Shown here: in pieces, positions 18,129-26,975 of the stretch
Layout of the letters: each line of letters starts with the position of its first letter
Numbering within the stretch: position 1 is the stretch's first letter
NCBI GenBank assembly: GCA_016124795.1
Contig: WGNB01000011.1
Coordinates: 1-64,000, forward strand
Direction: 5' to 3'
DNA from: Rhodopseudomonas sp.
GTDB lineage: Bacteria; Pseudomonadota; Alphaproteobacteria; Rhizobiales; Xanthobacteraceae
DNA length: 64,000 nucleotides
The notes under the pieces: generated by a model
The model's input: the letters and a program-made list of their open reading frames with translations, nothing else
The model's database searches: none
Told to the model about the DNA's origin: nothing
Translations under genes and position numbers: made by a program

Positions 18129-19388
18129 ATGAAGCTGTTGAAGAATTTGTCCGGCGGACTGCAAGCCGCAGCCGCCGCTTTGTGCCTGGTGGCTTTCGCG
18201 CCATCGGCACAGGCCGCCGACCAGCCGATCAAGATCGGCTTCAGTATGGCGCTGAGCGGCGGCCTGGCCGCCAACGGCAAGGCGGCGCTGGTCGCGATGC
18301 AGATGTGGGCCGATGGCGTGAACGCCAAAGGCGGTCTGCTTCATCGCAAGGTTGAACTGAAATATTACGACGACAAGAGCTCGCCGTCGGAAGTGCCCGG
18401 CATCTACACCAAGCTGCTGGACGTCGATAAGGTCGATCTCATCGTATCGCCCTACGGCACCAACCTGATCGCGCCGGCAATGACCGTCGCGGTGCGGCGC
18501 AAGTACACAATGATGAGTCTGTTCGGCGTCGGCGTGAACGACAAGTTCCGCTACGACCGTTATTTCCAGATCATGCCGCTCGGCGTGCACTCGGCCGACG
18601 CCATCCCGCAAGGCTTCTTCGACGCCGCCAAGACGCTCTCGCCGAAGCCGCAGTCGATCGCCATCGTCGGCGCCGACGCCGAATTCGGCAAGGCGACCTC
18701 CGACGCCGCGCGCAAGATGGCCAAGGCGATGGGCCTGAAAATCGTTTACGACCGCGCCTATCCGCCGGCCACCATCGATTTCGCGCCGGTAGTCCGGGCG
18801 ATCCAGGCCACCAAGCCGGACCTGATCTTCGTCGCGTCTTATCCCACCGACAGCGTCGGCTTGATCCGCAGCATCAACGAGACCGGCCTCACGGCCCGGC
18901 TGGTGGGCGGCGGCGCGGTGGGCCCGCAATTCGCCTCGATCAAGACCCAGCTCGGCCCGATGCTCAACAACCTGTTGGGTTATGAAACCTACGTCCCTTC
19001 CGACAAGATGAAATTTCCTGGGATTGAAGACTTCGTCAAGCAATACCAGGCCAAGGCATCCAGCGGCGGCGTCGACCCGCTCGGCTATTACGTCCCGCCC
19101 TTCGTCTACGCCGCGATGCAGATCGTCGGTCAGGGCGTCGAGAAAGCCGGCTCGCTCGATCAGGGCGCCATCGCCAAAGCGATCCACGCCAACACGTTCA
19201 ACACCATCGTCGGACCGATCAAGTTCGCCGCCAATGGTGAGTGGGACAAGCCGCGCATGCTGATGGTTCAGTACCGCGGCATCGCCGGCAACGGTCTCGA
19301 TCAATTCCGCGACCCGTCGCACTACGTGATCCTGAGCCCGAAGGAGTTCAAATCCGGCGACGCGCAAACGCCCTATCCGAGCAAGTAA
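18129..19388 (+). CDS. Branched-chain-type ABC transporter substrate-binding protein
   Basis: 419 residues with a Sec signal (MKLLKNLSGG..., hydrophobic core AAAAALCLVAF, cleavage AQA-A near residue 30). The Peripla_BP_6 fold starts IKIGFSMALSGGLAANGKAA, with ADGVNAKGGLLHRKVELKYY in the first lobe. It is a clear paralog of the binding protein at 23380-24669, sharing the stretch SEVPGIYTKLLDVDKVDL, and a distant relative of the one at 7826. GGGAG precedes the ATG. It lies 45 bp after the hydrolase gene and upstream of a second livHMGF set, so it is probably in the TetR-controlled operon. Confidence 0.9.
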   Translation: MKLLKNLSGGLQAAAAALCLVAFAPSAQAADQPIKIGFSMALSGGLAANGKAALVAMQMWADGVNAKGGLLHRKVELKYYDDKSSPSEVPGIYTKLLDVDKVDLIVSPYGTNLIAPAMTVAVRRKYTMMSLFGVGVNDKFRYDRYFQIMPLGVHSADAIPQGFFDAAKTLSPKPQSIAIVGADAEFGKATSDAARKMAKAMGLKIVYDRAYPPATIDFAPVVRAIQATKPDLIFVASYPTDSVGLIRSINETGLTARLVGGGAVGPQFASIKTQLGPMLNNLLGYETYVPSDKMKFPGIEDFVKQYQAKASSGGVDPLGYYVPPFVYAAMQIVGQGVEKAGSLDQGAIAKAIHANTFNTIVGPIKFAANGEWDKPRMLMVQYRGIAGNGLDQFRDPSHYVILSPKEFKSGDAQTPYPSK

Positions 19389-19689
19389 CCAAAAACCACG
19401 GTGGGCATTCGGTCGCAGCGACGAAATAGACTAGCCAAGCCGCCGAAGTTCCTGCAAAGTATAATCTAATTCCCGCCGCCTTGCCCGTCCTAACGGCTTG
19501 GCGGCGGGATTGTTCAGCAAGCACCGCGTTGTTATGCTGCACAAAAAAAGAACATTCGGAGGGGAAATGCCGGCCATTTGTTGCCATCGATCGCAGCAGC
19601 CCGTTGTCAGCGGCGCGCCAGAAAAAGCGCGGATCGCATGACGCCGTTGCACACCCTGTCTAGCAACGCTCGGTCCGGTTGAGGCCCTC
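19389..19689. other. Spacer between binding protein and second livH
   Basis: Three hundred bases with no credible gene. The main visible structure is a hairpin at 19472-19508. An internal promoter for livHMGF may lie downstream of it, but none is convincing by eye. Confidence 0.4.
19472..19508 (+). other. GC-rich hairpin between binding protein and second livH
   Basis: Nine-bp stem CCCGCCGCC/GGCGGCGGG (19472-19480, 19500-19508), extended inward by GCC/GGC after a TT/TT internal bulge. It lies 84 bp after the binding-protein stop and has no T-run, like the hairpin at 9153-9183 in the first Liv operon. Probable attenuator or 3' stabiliser. Confidence 0.5.
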
Positions 19690-20559
19690 ATGCAATTCGA
19701 TCTTCTGATCAACGCGATCATCGCCGGGCTGATGCTCGGCGCGTTCTATGCCGCGGTGACATCGGGCATCTCGATTTCATTCGGCATGCTCGACATCGTC
19801 AATATCGCCCATCCCGGCTTTATCATTCTCGGCTCCTACATCGCTTATATCGTCAATGTTCAGCTCGGTGCCGACCCGATTGTGATCGCGATTGTGGCGC
19901 TGCCTGCTTTTTATGCACTCGGTTCGATCATCTACGAGATCTATTACCGGTCCTTTGAAAAGCACGGTCAGGACTCGCTGCGCGGCCTCGCCTTCTTCTT
20001 CGGTCTGCTGTTCGTCACCGAAGTCGTGTTGAACATGGTGTTCGGCGTCGATTACCGCTCGGTCAACGTGCCCTATATCGGCGGCAGCCTCACCATCGGC
20101 TGGATGGAATTCCCGATCCGCATGCTGGTGCCCGCCGTGGTGTCGATCCTGATGTTCGGCGGCCTGCAAATCTACCTGTCGCGCACCTTCATCGGTCGCG
20201 CGGTGATGGCGGTGTCGCAAGACCCGCAGGCGTTGCAGCTGATGGCGGTCGACCCGATCCGCATCAAGCGCATTGCCTTCTCGATCTCGCTCGCGACCGC
20301 GTCGATGGCCGGCGCCTTCCTGATCATCATCCAGCCGGTGATCCCGTCGTCGGGCCGCGAATATATCGGCCGGGTCTTCGCGATCTGCGTGCTCGGTGGC
20401 CTCGGCAGTCTGCCCGGCACGCTGATCGCCGCGCTGCTGATCGGCGTGATCGAAAGCATCACCTCGACTTTCTATGGCCCATCCTGGGCGCCGGCCGTTT
20501 CCTTCGGCTTGCTGTTGCTCACCCTGGCCGTTCGGCCTTCCGGATTGCTGGGACGCTAG
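19690..20559 (+). CDS. livH: Branched-chain-type ABC transporter permease LivH (second system)
   Basis: 289 residues, polytopic inner-membrane protein. LivH features: NAIIAGLMLGAFYAAVTSG in the first helix, GMLDIVNIAHPGFIILGSY (signature with H-P-G instead of H-G), and CVLGGLGSLPGTLIAALLIG in the coupling region. The ATG at 19690 is preceded by GAGG. The stop codon abuts the livM ATG directly. Forms the channel with LivM. Confidence 0.92.
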   Translation: MQFDLLINAIIAGLMLGAFYAAVTSGISISFGMLDIVNIAHPGFIILGSYIAYIVNVQLGADPIVIAIVALPAFYALGSIIYEIYYRSFEKHGQDSLRGLAFFFGLLFVTEVVLNMVFGVDYRSVNVPYIGGSLTIGWMEFPIRMLVPAVVSILMFGGLQIYLSRTFIGRAVMAVSQDPQALQLMAVDPIRIKRIAFSISLATASMAGAFLIIIQPVIPSSGREYIGRVFAICVLGGLGSLPGTLIAALLIGVIESITSTFYGPSWAPAVSFGLLLLTLAVRPSGLLGR

Positions 20560-21564
20560 ATGCGCACATCCGTATTCACCCTCATTCTGATCCTCATCAG
20601 CGCCGCGCTCTATTTCGCGTTCCGCACGATCGGCAACGATTACCTGTTCTTCGCCGGCTATACGGTGTTGCAATACGTCGTGATGGCGACCGCCTGGAAC
20701 ATTCTCGGCGGCTATTGCGGCTACGTGAACTTCGGCAGCGCCGGCTTCTTCGCTATCGGCGTCTATTCCTCGGTGTTCCTGCACACGCTGGCCGACTCGA
20801 TCGACGACGTCGTGCCGGACGCGCTGCAAGCGCCGCTGCACGCGATCTTCCCGTTGCCGCTGCCGGTCATGGTCGTCGTCGGCGGCATTGTCGCCGGTCT
20901 GGTCGGCCTCGGCATGGGCTACCTGACCTTGCGGCTGCGCGGCGTCTTCTTCGCCATCGCGACGCTCGCGCTGGCGGTGGTCATGGAAACCGTAATCGTC
21001 AACTGGTCGTTCGTCGGCGGTTCGCGCGGCGCTTACGTCATTCCACCGAATGACGTGCCCTTCTTCGGCCCCTATATCCAGTTCCTGTTCGTGCTGATGC
21101 TGATCCTGGTGGTGGTGGCGCTGGTCACGGCACGGGCGATCGAGCGCTCCAAGCTCGGCGTCGGCTTCGCCACCATTCGCGACGACGAACTGGCGGCGGA
21201 AGCCTCCGGCGTGCCGACCCTGCGGCTCAAGCTGATCGCCACCGTGGTATCCGGCGCGCTGTTCGGCATGGCCGGCGCGCCCTTCCCCTATTACATCGGC
21301 TACGTCGAACCCGGCTCGGCCTTCAACCTGTCTTACGCGGTCAACTCGATCGCCATGCCGATGATCGGCGGCACCACCTTCTGGGCCGGACCGCTGATCG
21401 GCGCGCTGCTGCTCGGCACGCTGCAACAGGTCGCGACCGTGACGATCTCCTCGGCGGTCAACCTGCTGATCGTCGGCCTGCTGCTGATCGGCTTCGTGAT
21501 CCTGGCGCCGAAGGGCATTGTCGGCCTGTGGCAAAAATGGATGGGCAAGAGGGCCAAATCGTGA
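20560..21564 (+). CDS. livM: Branched-chain-type ABC transporter permease LivM (second system)
   Basis: 334 residues with about nine membrane spans. Signature WNILGGYCGYVNFGSAGFFA matches the LivM motif N-x-G-F-x-G. The rest includes LRLRGVFFAIATLALA and the coupling segment MPMIGGTTFWAGPLIGALL. The ATG begins immediately after the livH TAG, and the TGA overlaps the livG GTG as GTGA, so the four genes form one translationally coupled unit. Confidence 0.92.
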   Translation: MRTSVFTLILILISAALYFAFRTIGNDYLFFAGYTVLQYVVMATAWNILGGYCGYVNFGSAGFFAIGVYSSVFLHTLADSIDDVVPDALQAPLHAIFPLPLPVMVVVGGIVAGLVGLGMGYLTLRLRGVFFAIATLALAVVMETVIVNWSFVGGSRGAYVIPPNDVPFFGPYIQFLFVLMLILVVVALVTARAIERSKLGVGFATIRDDELAAEASGVPTLRLKLIATVVSGALFGMAGAPFPYYIGYVEPGSAFNLSYAVNSIAMPMIGGTTFWAGPLIGALLLGTLQQVATVTISSAVNLLIVGLLLIGFVILAPKGIVGLWQKWMGKRAKS

Positions 21565-22334
21565 GCCAGACCAACAGCAACAGCGCGCCCGAGGCCGGCA
21601 CCAAGCCGCTGCTTCAAATCGACCAGCTCGGCAAGCGCTTCGGCGGCTTCGTCGCGCTCGACGGCGTCAGCCTGGAAATTCCGCAAGGCCAGCGCCTCGG
21701 CCTGATCGGGCCGAACGGCTCGGGCAAGAGCACGCTGGTCAACTGTATCTGCGGCGCATTGCAGAACGAAACCGGCACCATCTATTTCGACGGCGAGAAG
21801 GTCAACGGCATGGTGGCGCACCAGCGCACGCGCCGTGGCCTGGCCCGCAGCTTCCAGCTGCCGCGCCCGTTCATGAGCATGACCGTCGCCGAGAACATGC
21901 GCGTGCCGCTGATGTATACCGTCAATGCGCGGTCCGGCACCCATATGTCGCACGGCGAACTCAACGACCGCTGCATGGAGCTGCTGTCGCTGGTGACGTT
22001 GCACGAAAAGGCGTCGCACATGCCGACCGACCTGACACAGGTCGAGATGCGCAAGCTCGAACTGGCGCGCGCCATGGCCGCCGATCCCAAATTGCTGATC
22101 GCGGACGAATCGATGGCCGGGCTGTCGCATTCGGAAGTCGAAGACATCGTTGCGCTCCTGATCCGCATGAACGAGCGCGGCGTCACCATCATCATGATCG
22201 AGCATATCATGCGCGCCGTGATGACCTTCTCCCAGCGCCTGGTCGTGCTTGTCTCCGGCAAGAAGATCGCCGACGGCATGCCGGAAGACGTCATCCAGGA
22301 TAAGGAAGTCGTGGGAGCATACCTTGGCAGCTAA
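21561..22334 (+). CDS. livG: ABC transporter ATP-binding protein LivG (second system)
   Basis: 257 residues from the GTG at 21561 (GAGGG 7 bp upstream; a GTG 33 bp earlier is possible). Walker A GPNGSGKSTL, Q-loop segment ARSFQLPRPFMSMTV typical of LivG, Walker B LLIADESMAGL and the switch His in MIEHIMRAV. The region expected to hold the LSGGQ signature reads DLTQVEMRKLELARAMA, quite degenerate; Walker B also has S where P is usual (DES for DEP). Similar departures occur in other LivG subgroups, so function is likely retained. Confidence 0.9.
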   Translation: MSQTNSNSAPEAGTKPLLQIDQLGKRFGGFVALDGVSLEIPQGQRLGLIGPNGSGKSTLVNCICGALQNETGTIYFDGEKVNGMVAHQRTRRGLARSFQLPRPFMSMTVAENMRVPLMYTVNARSGTHMSHGELNDRCMELLSLVTLHEKASHMPTDLTQVEMRKLELARAMAADPKLLIADESMAGLSHSEVEDIVALLIRMNERGVTIIMIEHIMRAVMTFSQRLVVLVSGKKIADGMPEDVIQDKEVVGAYLGS

Positions 22335-23064
22335 TACCAACAGCATCAGCATCGAAGGCGTCGACGCCGGTTATGGCCTGGTGCGCGTGCTCGACAACGT
22401 GTCGCTGCGCGTCAACAGCGGCGAGACCGTCGCGCTGCTGGGCACCAACGGCAACGGCAAAAGCACCCTGATGAAATGCATCATGGGCTGGGCGCGGCCG
22501 AGCAAGGGCCGCATCGTCGCCGAAATCGACGGTGAAAAGCACGATCTCGCCGGCCTCTCGACCGAGCAAATCGTCGATCTCGGCATCGCGCTGGTGCCGG
22601 AAGGCCGCCGGCTGTTCCCGCGCCAGACGGTGGAGGAAAACCTGCTGCTCGGCGCCAGCCGGCCGAAGGCCCGCGCCCACATCAAGACCAACCTCGACTT
22701 CTGCTTCGAGATTTTTCCCCGTCTGGCCGAACGCAAAAGCCAGTTGGCCGGCTCGATGTCGGGCGGCGAACAGCAGATGCTGGCGCTGGCGCGCGCGCTG
22801 ATGCTCAATCCGCGCATCCTGCTGGTCGACGAGCCGTCGGTCGGCCTGGCGCCGCTGCTGGTCAGCCGCACCATCGATGCGATCAAGCAGCTCAAGGATC
22901 ACTTCAATCTGACGGTGTTGATGGCCGAGCAGAACTTCACCCAGGCGCTGCGCATCGCCGACCGCGGCTACGTCATCGTTCACGGCAAGATCGAGTTCGA
23001 AGGCAATTCGGCCGATGAACTCAACAACAACGACCTGATCCGCCAGTTTTATCTGGGCATGTAG
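22324..23064 (+). CDS. livF: ABC transporter ATP-binding protein LivF (second system)
   Basis: 246 residues from a TTG at 22324 that overlaps the end of livG; GGGAG lies just upstream, the same design as in the first Liv operon. Walker A GTNGNGKST, VPEGRRLFPRQTVEENLLLG (LivF signature), ABC signature MSGGEQQMLALARALM, Walker B ILLVDEPSVGLAP and MAEQNF switch. Last gene of the cupin-hydrolase-Liv operon, convergent with the binding protein at 23380. Confidence 0.91.
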   Translation: MAANTNSISIEGVDAGYGLVRVLDNVSLRVNSGETVALLGTNGNGKSTLMKCIMGWARPSKGRIVAEIDGEKHDLAGLSTEQIVDLGIALVPEGRRLFPRQTVEENLLLGASRPKARAHIKTNLDFCFEIFPRLAERKSQLAGSMSGGEQQMLALARALMLNPRILLVDEPSVGLAPLLVSRTIDAIKQLKDHFNLTVLMAEQNFTQALRIADRGYVIVHGKIEFEGNSADELNNNDLIRQFYLGM

Positions 23065-23379
23065 TCGCGCGCCTCACTGGCCTCTTTCGGTCAACGTGGG
23101 GCGGCACCACCAGCCTCGTATTCACCCGACGCGGTTGTGTCCGCGTCTTGGCCGGCATCAGCCCGCCGGGCGGCGGCCCGTGTCGGATGGACGGCGCGGG
23201 CCAATCCCCTTGAAGGCCTGTCCTCCAAAGCACTCGCGGTCCTCCGCGCCTGAGCGCAACGGATCGCCGTCCGTGCGCCGACGCCCATCACCAATAAAAA
23301 AGCGGCGCCGCATGTCGCCATGCCGCGCCGCTTGTCGAAGTGGGCCGGAGCGCGGATGCGCCCCGGCCGATTGTGCGCG
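23065..23379. other. Spacer between convergent livF and third binding-protein gene
   Basis: About 315 bp without a gene. Its right part holds the minus-strand terminator at 23293-23333. The left 220 bp contain no gene or repeat that I can support. Confidence 0.5.
23293..23333 (-). terminator. Rho-independent terminator of the third Liv binding-protein gene
   Basis: Read on the minus strand: stem AAGCGGCGC/GCGCCGCTT (9 bp perfect), extended inward by GGCATG against CATGCG with one mismatch, followed by a T-rich run (complement of AATAAAAAA at 23292-23300). It lies 47 bp after the stop at 23380. Confidence 0.85.
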
Positions 23380-24669
23380 TTACGGGTGCGCCTTTTCGTA
23401 AGGATAGATGACCTTGCCGGTTTCGAGGCTCTTCGGCTCGAGCACCGTCTGGTAGCTCATGCCGCGCCAGGTCTCGAGGTTCGCGTCATCCTTGATGTCG
23501 TGATACTGGACGGTGAACATGCGGCTTTCGGCCCATTCACCCTTCTTGCCGAACTTGATCGGGCCCATCACGGTCTCGAAGGTCGCCTTCTTCATGTAAG
23601 CGGCGAGCTTGTCGTCGTTGATGCTCTTGGCCCCCTTGATCGCGTCGCCCAGCACCTGCATCTGGGCATAGCCCCAGCCGCCGAGATAGTAGCCGAGCGG
23701 ATCGACGCCGGCAGCCTTCGCGCGCGACTGATATTCGGCGAAGAAGTCCTTGGTGCCCTTGTACATCTGCTTTTCGTCCGGCACCCAGGTCTCATAGTTG
23801 ACGATGCCGTTGAGCTTCGACTTCAGCTTGTCCTTGAAGAAGGTCGCCTGCAGACCGACCAGCGCGCCGCCGAACATCTTCGGCTTCAGGCCGATTTCGT
23901 TGGCCGCGAGCACCATGCCGACCGAGTCGAGCGGATAGGCGCAGACCACCACCAGATCCGGATCAAGCGCCTTGATGGCGCGCACGATCGGCGAGAAGTC
24001 GGTGGTCTTCGGCGGCGGCGGATAGGCCTTGTCGTAGACGATCTTGAAGCCGTGCTTCTTGGCGTTGGCGCGGGCGCCGTCGCAGGCATTCTGCGAGAAG
24101 TCGGCGTCGGCGAAGGTCAGCGCCACGGTCTTCGGCTTCGGGTTCTGCTGCGCCGCGATGTCGAAGAAGCCCTTGGTGAACGAGCCCTTGGTGTCCTGGC
24201 CGGTCGGCAGGATCGAGAAGTACTTCGGGTACTTGAACTTGTCGTTCACGTCGAGGCCGAACAGGCTGACGAAGGTCTTGCCCTTGCGGATCACGACCGG
24301 CATCGCCGGCGCGACTTCGTTGGTGGCATAACCGGACACAACGAGGTCGACTTTGTCGACGTCGAGCAGTTTGGTGTAGATGCCGGGCACTTCCGACGGG
24401 GTGCTCTTGTCGTCGTAGTATTTCAGCTCGACCTTGCGGCCCAGCAGACCGCCGGCCTTGTTGACATGGTCAGCCCAGATTTCAGCACCCAGCAGCGCCT
24501 GCTTGCCGTTCGGCGACAGGAAGCCGGTGAGCGACTGGCTGAAGCCGATCTTGATCGGCCCCTTGTCCTGCGCCTGCGCGGCGGACAAGGCGAACAGCGT
24601 GCCGGCCGCGAGCGCGAGACCCGCCCCCGCGAGCCGCCCAGCTGTCCGTGAATTAAGATTACGCATCAT
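23380..24669 (-). CDS. Branched-chain-type ABC transporter substrate-binding protein (lone paralog)
   Basis: 429 residues. Sec signal (LAGAGLALAAGTLFALSAAQA, cleavage near residue 33), then the Peripla_BP_6 domain beginning IKIGFSQSLTGFLSPNGKQA. It shares long segments with the binding protein at 18129, including KVELKYYDDKS and SEVPGIYTKLLDVDKVDL, so the two are paralogs. GGAGG lies 7 bp before the ATG at 24669. No permease or ATPase gene is on its strand; it may feed the adjacent LivHMGF (19690-23064) and widen its substrate range. It has its own terminator. Confidence 0.9.
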   Translation of the reverse strand: MMRNLNSRTAGRLAGAGLALAAGTLFALSAAQAQDKGPIKIGFSQSLTGFLSPNGKQALLGAEIWADHVNKAGGLLGRKVELKYYDDKSTPSEVPGIYTKLLDVDKVDLVVSGYATNEVAPAMPVVIRKGKTFVSLFGLDVNDKFKYPKYFSILPTGQDTKGSFTKGFFDIAAQQNPKPKTVALTFADADFSQNACDGARANAKKHGFKIVYDKAYPPPPKTTDFSPIVRAIKALDPDLVVVCAYPLDSVGMVLAANEIGLKPKMFGGALVGLQATFFKDKLKSKLNGIVNYETWVPDEKQMYKGTKDFFAEYQSRAKAAGVDPLGYYLGGWGYAQMQVLGDAIKGAKSINDDKLAAYMKKATFETVMGPIKFGKKGEWAESRMFTVQYHDIKDDANLETWRGMSYQTVLEPKSLETGKVIYPYEKAHP

Positions 24670-24935
24670 CGCATCTCCTCCCAGATTGATTTTCGTTTTC
24701 TTCGGTCGCCAATCATGCCAGCGCCGGACGCAATGGTCCACCCGCCTTGGCGCGATTGACGAAATCGCCGTCATATTATGCCGGTCGCGGACGCGACGCG
24801 ATAGATATCGACGACGTTCCTCGCGATGTTTCCGCCGGATATAGTTTGATCGCCACCTATTGGGAGGGTGGGCCAACGGTGGGACAGAATATATCGCGAC
24901 GGCCGCATGAATTGCTGCACTGCGAGATGTTGCGG

Positions 24936-25226
24936 TCAGACACCCTCGACCATGATGGTCTCGACCTCGCCGCCACCATTGCGGCGGAAGGCCGCGGCGT
25001 CGTCATAGTCCCGCGAGGTAAAGCAGGCGACGCCTTGCTCGAAAGTCGGAAACTCGATGACGACGAAGCGCGCGAACTTATCCGGGCCTTCCATAATCTG
25101 AAATTTGCCACCGCGGGCCAGGATCTTGCCGCCGAATTTGGCAATGATGCCCGGCACCAGATCGGTGTATTTTTTATAGGCAACCGGATCGTTGACCCTG
25201 GAACGCGCAACCCAATAAGCCGGCAT
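24936..25226 (-). CDS. DUF1330 family protein
   Basis: 96 residues, the normal size of DUF1330 (dimeric ferredoxin-like fold). Typical features: MPAYWVARSRVNDPVAYKKY, a central FGGKILARGGKFQIMEG strand-turn and FVVIEFPTFEQGVACFTS, then a DYDDAAAFRR helix. Function is unknown for the family; members are often near catabolic oxygenases. GGGAGAG precedes the ATG. Divergent from the cyclase at 25315. Confidence 0.85.
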   Translation of the reverse strand: MPAYWVARSRVNDPVAYKKYTDLVPGIIAKFGGKILARGGKFQIMEGPDKFARFVVIEFPTFEQGVACFTSRDYDDAAAFRRNGGGEVETIMVEGV

Positions 25227-25314
25227 GACGTCGTCTCTCCCTGGATAGTGTCGTGTCGTTAAAACCGACTATAACAAGCAGCAGACTGCCTTGCCGCTGC
25301 AACAAGGAATGACA

Positions 25315-26091
25315 ATGCCACGACAAGTGATCGATATATCGGTTCCGCTGGAAAACACCGTCTATGCCGACCCGCCGGGTTACGGACCGACGATCGAGTA
25401 TCTCGATCATCAGGCGACTGCGGCCGACATCCTGAAATTCTTTCCCGGATTGAAAAAGGAAGATCTGCCGGATGGCGAAGGCTGGGGCTTCGAATGGGTC
25501 AAGTTGTCGACCCACTGCACCACGCATCTCGATGCACCCTATCATTTCGCCTCGACGATGGACGGCGGCAAGCGTGCCTTGACGATCGACGAAGTGCCAC
25601 TCGACTGGTGTCTGCAACCGGGCGTGAAACTCGACTTCCGACATTTCCCTGACGGCTATGTCGTGACCGCCGCCGATGTCGAAGCCGAACTCAAACGGAT
25701 CGGCCACACGATTTCTCCCCTTGAAATCGTTCTGGTGAACACCGCCGCCGGCGCGGCTTACGGTCAACCCGATTATGTGTCGCGCGGTTGTGGCATGGGC
25801 CGCGAAGCCACGCTCTATCTGACCTCTCGTGGCGTGCGCATCACCGGCACCGACGGCTGGAGCTGGGACGCGCCATTCATTCACACCGTCAAGAAATACG
25901 CCGAGACGCACGACGCGTCGCTGATCTGGGAGGGCCATCGCGCCGGCCGCGAGATCGGCTACTGCCACATCGAGAAGCTGCACAATCTCGAAAGCCTGCC
26001 GTCAACCGGCTTCACGGTCAGTTGCTTCCCGGTAAAGGTGCGCGGCGGTTCGGCTGGCTGGACGCGGGCGGTGGCGATCATCGACAGCTGA
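25315..26091 (+). CDS. Cyclase family protein (kynurenine formamidase-like)
   Basis: 258 residues, cytosolic. The family motif HCTTHLDAPYHF (variant of H-x-G-T-H-x-D-x-P-x-H) near residue 64 supplies the metal-binding His/Asp residues. IDISVPLENTVYADPPG at the N-terminus and GCGMGREATLYL further on fit the Cyclase (PF04199) family, which includes KynB and isatin hydrolase. Such enzymes hydrolyse amide or lactam bonds in aromatic breakdown. The second motif residue is C instead of the usual G/S. AAGGA lies 6 bp before the ATG at 25315. Confidence 0.85.
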   Translation: MPRQVIDISVPLENTVYADPPGYGPTIEYLDHQATAADILKFFPGLKKEDLPDGEGWGFEWVKLSTHCTTHLDAPYHFASTMDGGKRALTIDEVPLDWCLQPGVKLDFRHFPDGYVVTAADVEAELKRIGHTISPLEIVLVNTAAGAAYGQPDYVSRGCGMGREATLYLTSRGVRITGTDGWSWDAPFIHTVKKYAETHDASLIWEGHRAGREIGYCHIEKLHNLESLPSTGFTVSCFPVKVRGGSAGWTRAVAIIDS

Positions 26092-26143
26092 CCGCCGGGG
26101 CGCAGCGGCAGCGCGCGGCGCAACCCGAGGGATCGGGGAGACC

Positions 26144-26185
26144 GGGGCCAATTTTGGCCCTGGCACGTCATTCTGCGGCGTGCCA
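26144..26185 (+). other. Tandem hairpins downstream of the cyclase gene
   Basis: GGGCC/GGCCC around AATTTT (26145-26160), followed by TGGCACG/CGTGCCA with an 11-nt loop (26161-26167, 26179-26185). They lie 55-95 bp after the cyclase stop and before the DUF1007 gene. There is no T-run, so termination is uncertain. Confidence 0.35.
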
Positions 26186-26306
26186 AGGCAGGCGGGCTTG
26201 CCTCCGCCGGTCGAATCACACTTTGACCACGTTCGAGTGTGCCAATCGCCGCTGCCGCCCTCCTCCGCTTCGACCCGACCGCCCGGGCACCGACCGAGCC
26301 CCGCCT

Positions 26307-26975
26307 ATGCCCTATTTTTCCCAGCGTCTCGGCCTGTTCGGCGCCGCTTTCGCCCTGCTGATCGCGGCCGGCGGGCCGGCCCGGGCCCACCCGCATGTTT
26401 TCGTCGACGGCCGGGCCGAAATCATTTTCGACGGACACGGCCGGATGACCGCCGTGCGCAATGTCTGGGAATTCGACCGCGCCTTTTCCGCCTTCGCCAG
26501 CCAGGGTCTCGACAAGAACGGCGACGGCAAGCTGAGCGCCGAGGAACTGGCGCCGCTGGCCAAAACCAACGTCGAGTCGCTGAAACACTATGGCTTCTTC
26601 ACCGTGCTGTCGGTCGGCGGCAAGCACCTCAAACTGAAGTTTCCGGACCAGTATTTCCTGCGCTCCAATGCCGGCCAGCTCACGCTGTTCTTTCAGTTAC
26701 CGCTGGAAACGCCGACCGCGCCCGGCCCGTCGACGACGCTCGAGGTCTACGATCCTGAATACTTCGTCGCCTTCACCTTCGTGAAGGACAAGCCGATCAC
26801 GCTGTTCGCCGCGCCGACCGGCTGTGTCGCCGCCTATCACCCGCCCAAGCCGCTTAACGCCAGCATCATGGCGCAACTGGCCGCCGTCCCGGTCGACCAG
26901 CACGACCTGCCGCGTGCGCTGCGCGACGCGGCGCTCGGCCTCGCCAATGTCTTCACGATGGATTGTCCGCCATGA
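26307..26975 (+). CDS. DUF1007 family exported protein with EF-hand loop
   Basis: 222 residues. Signal peptide (LGLFGAAFALLIAAGGPARA) followed immediately by HPHVFVDGRAEI, the metal-ligand-like His start that marks DUF1007. A canonical 12-residue EF-hand loop, DKNGDGKLSAEE, is at about 69-80, implying Ca2+ binding or a structural calcium. The protein is periplasmic. DUF1007 genes regularly sit beside NicO nickel/cobalt exporters, and here the stop overlaps the next gene as ATGA. Likely role: periplasmic metal handling for the transporter. The Shine-Dalgarno is weak; the ATG at 26307 is chosen because it gives a clean signal peptide. Confidence 0.85.
   Translation: MPYFSQRLGLFGAAFALLIAAGGPARAHPHVFVDGRAEIIFDGHGRMTAVRNVWEFDRAFSAFASQGLDKNGDGKLSAEELAPLAKTNVESLKHYGFFTVLSVGGKHLKLKFPDQYFLRSNAGQLTLFFQLPLETPTAPGPSTTLEVYDPEYFVAFTFVKDKPITLFAAPTGCVAAYHPPKPLNASIMAQLAAVPVDQHDLPRALRDAALGLANVFTMDCPP

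Noticed and set aside
19777-21534. 585-codon minus-strand frame across the second livH/livM
   Set aside because: Composition is dominated by Asp, Arg, Gln and His; it mirrors the permease codons on the other strand and has no ribosome site.
26092-26306. Possible cobalamin riboswitch before the DUF1007/NicO pair
   Set aside because: Such genes are sometimes B12-controlled, but the conserved B12-box and the GCCACTG core are not present; only two simple hairpins are seen.
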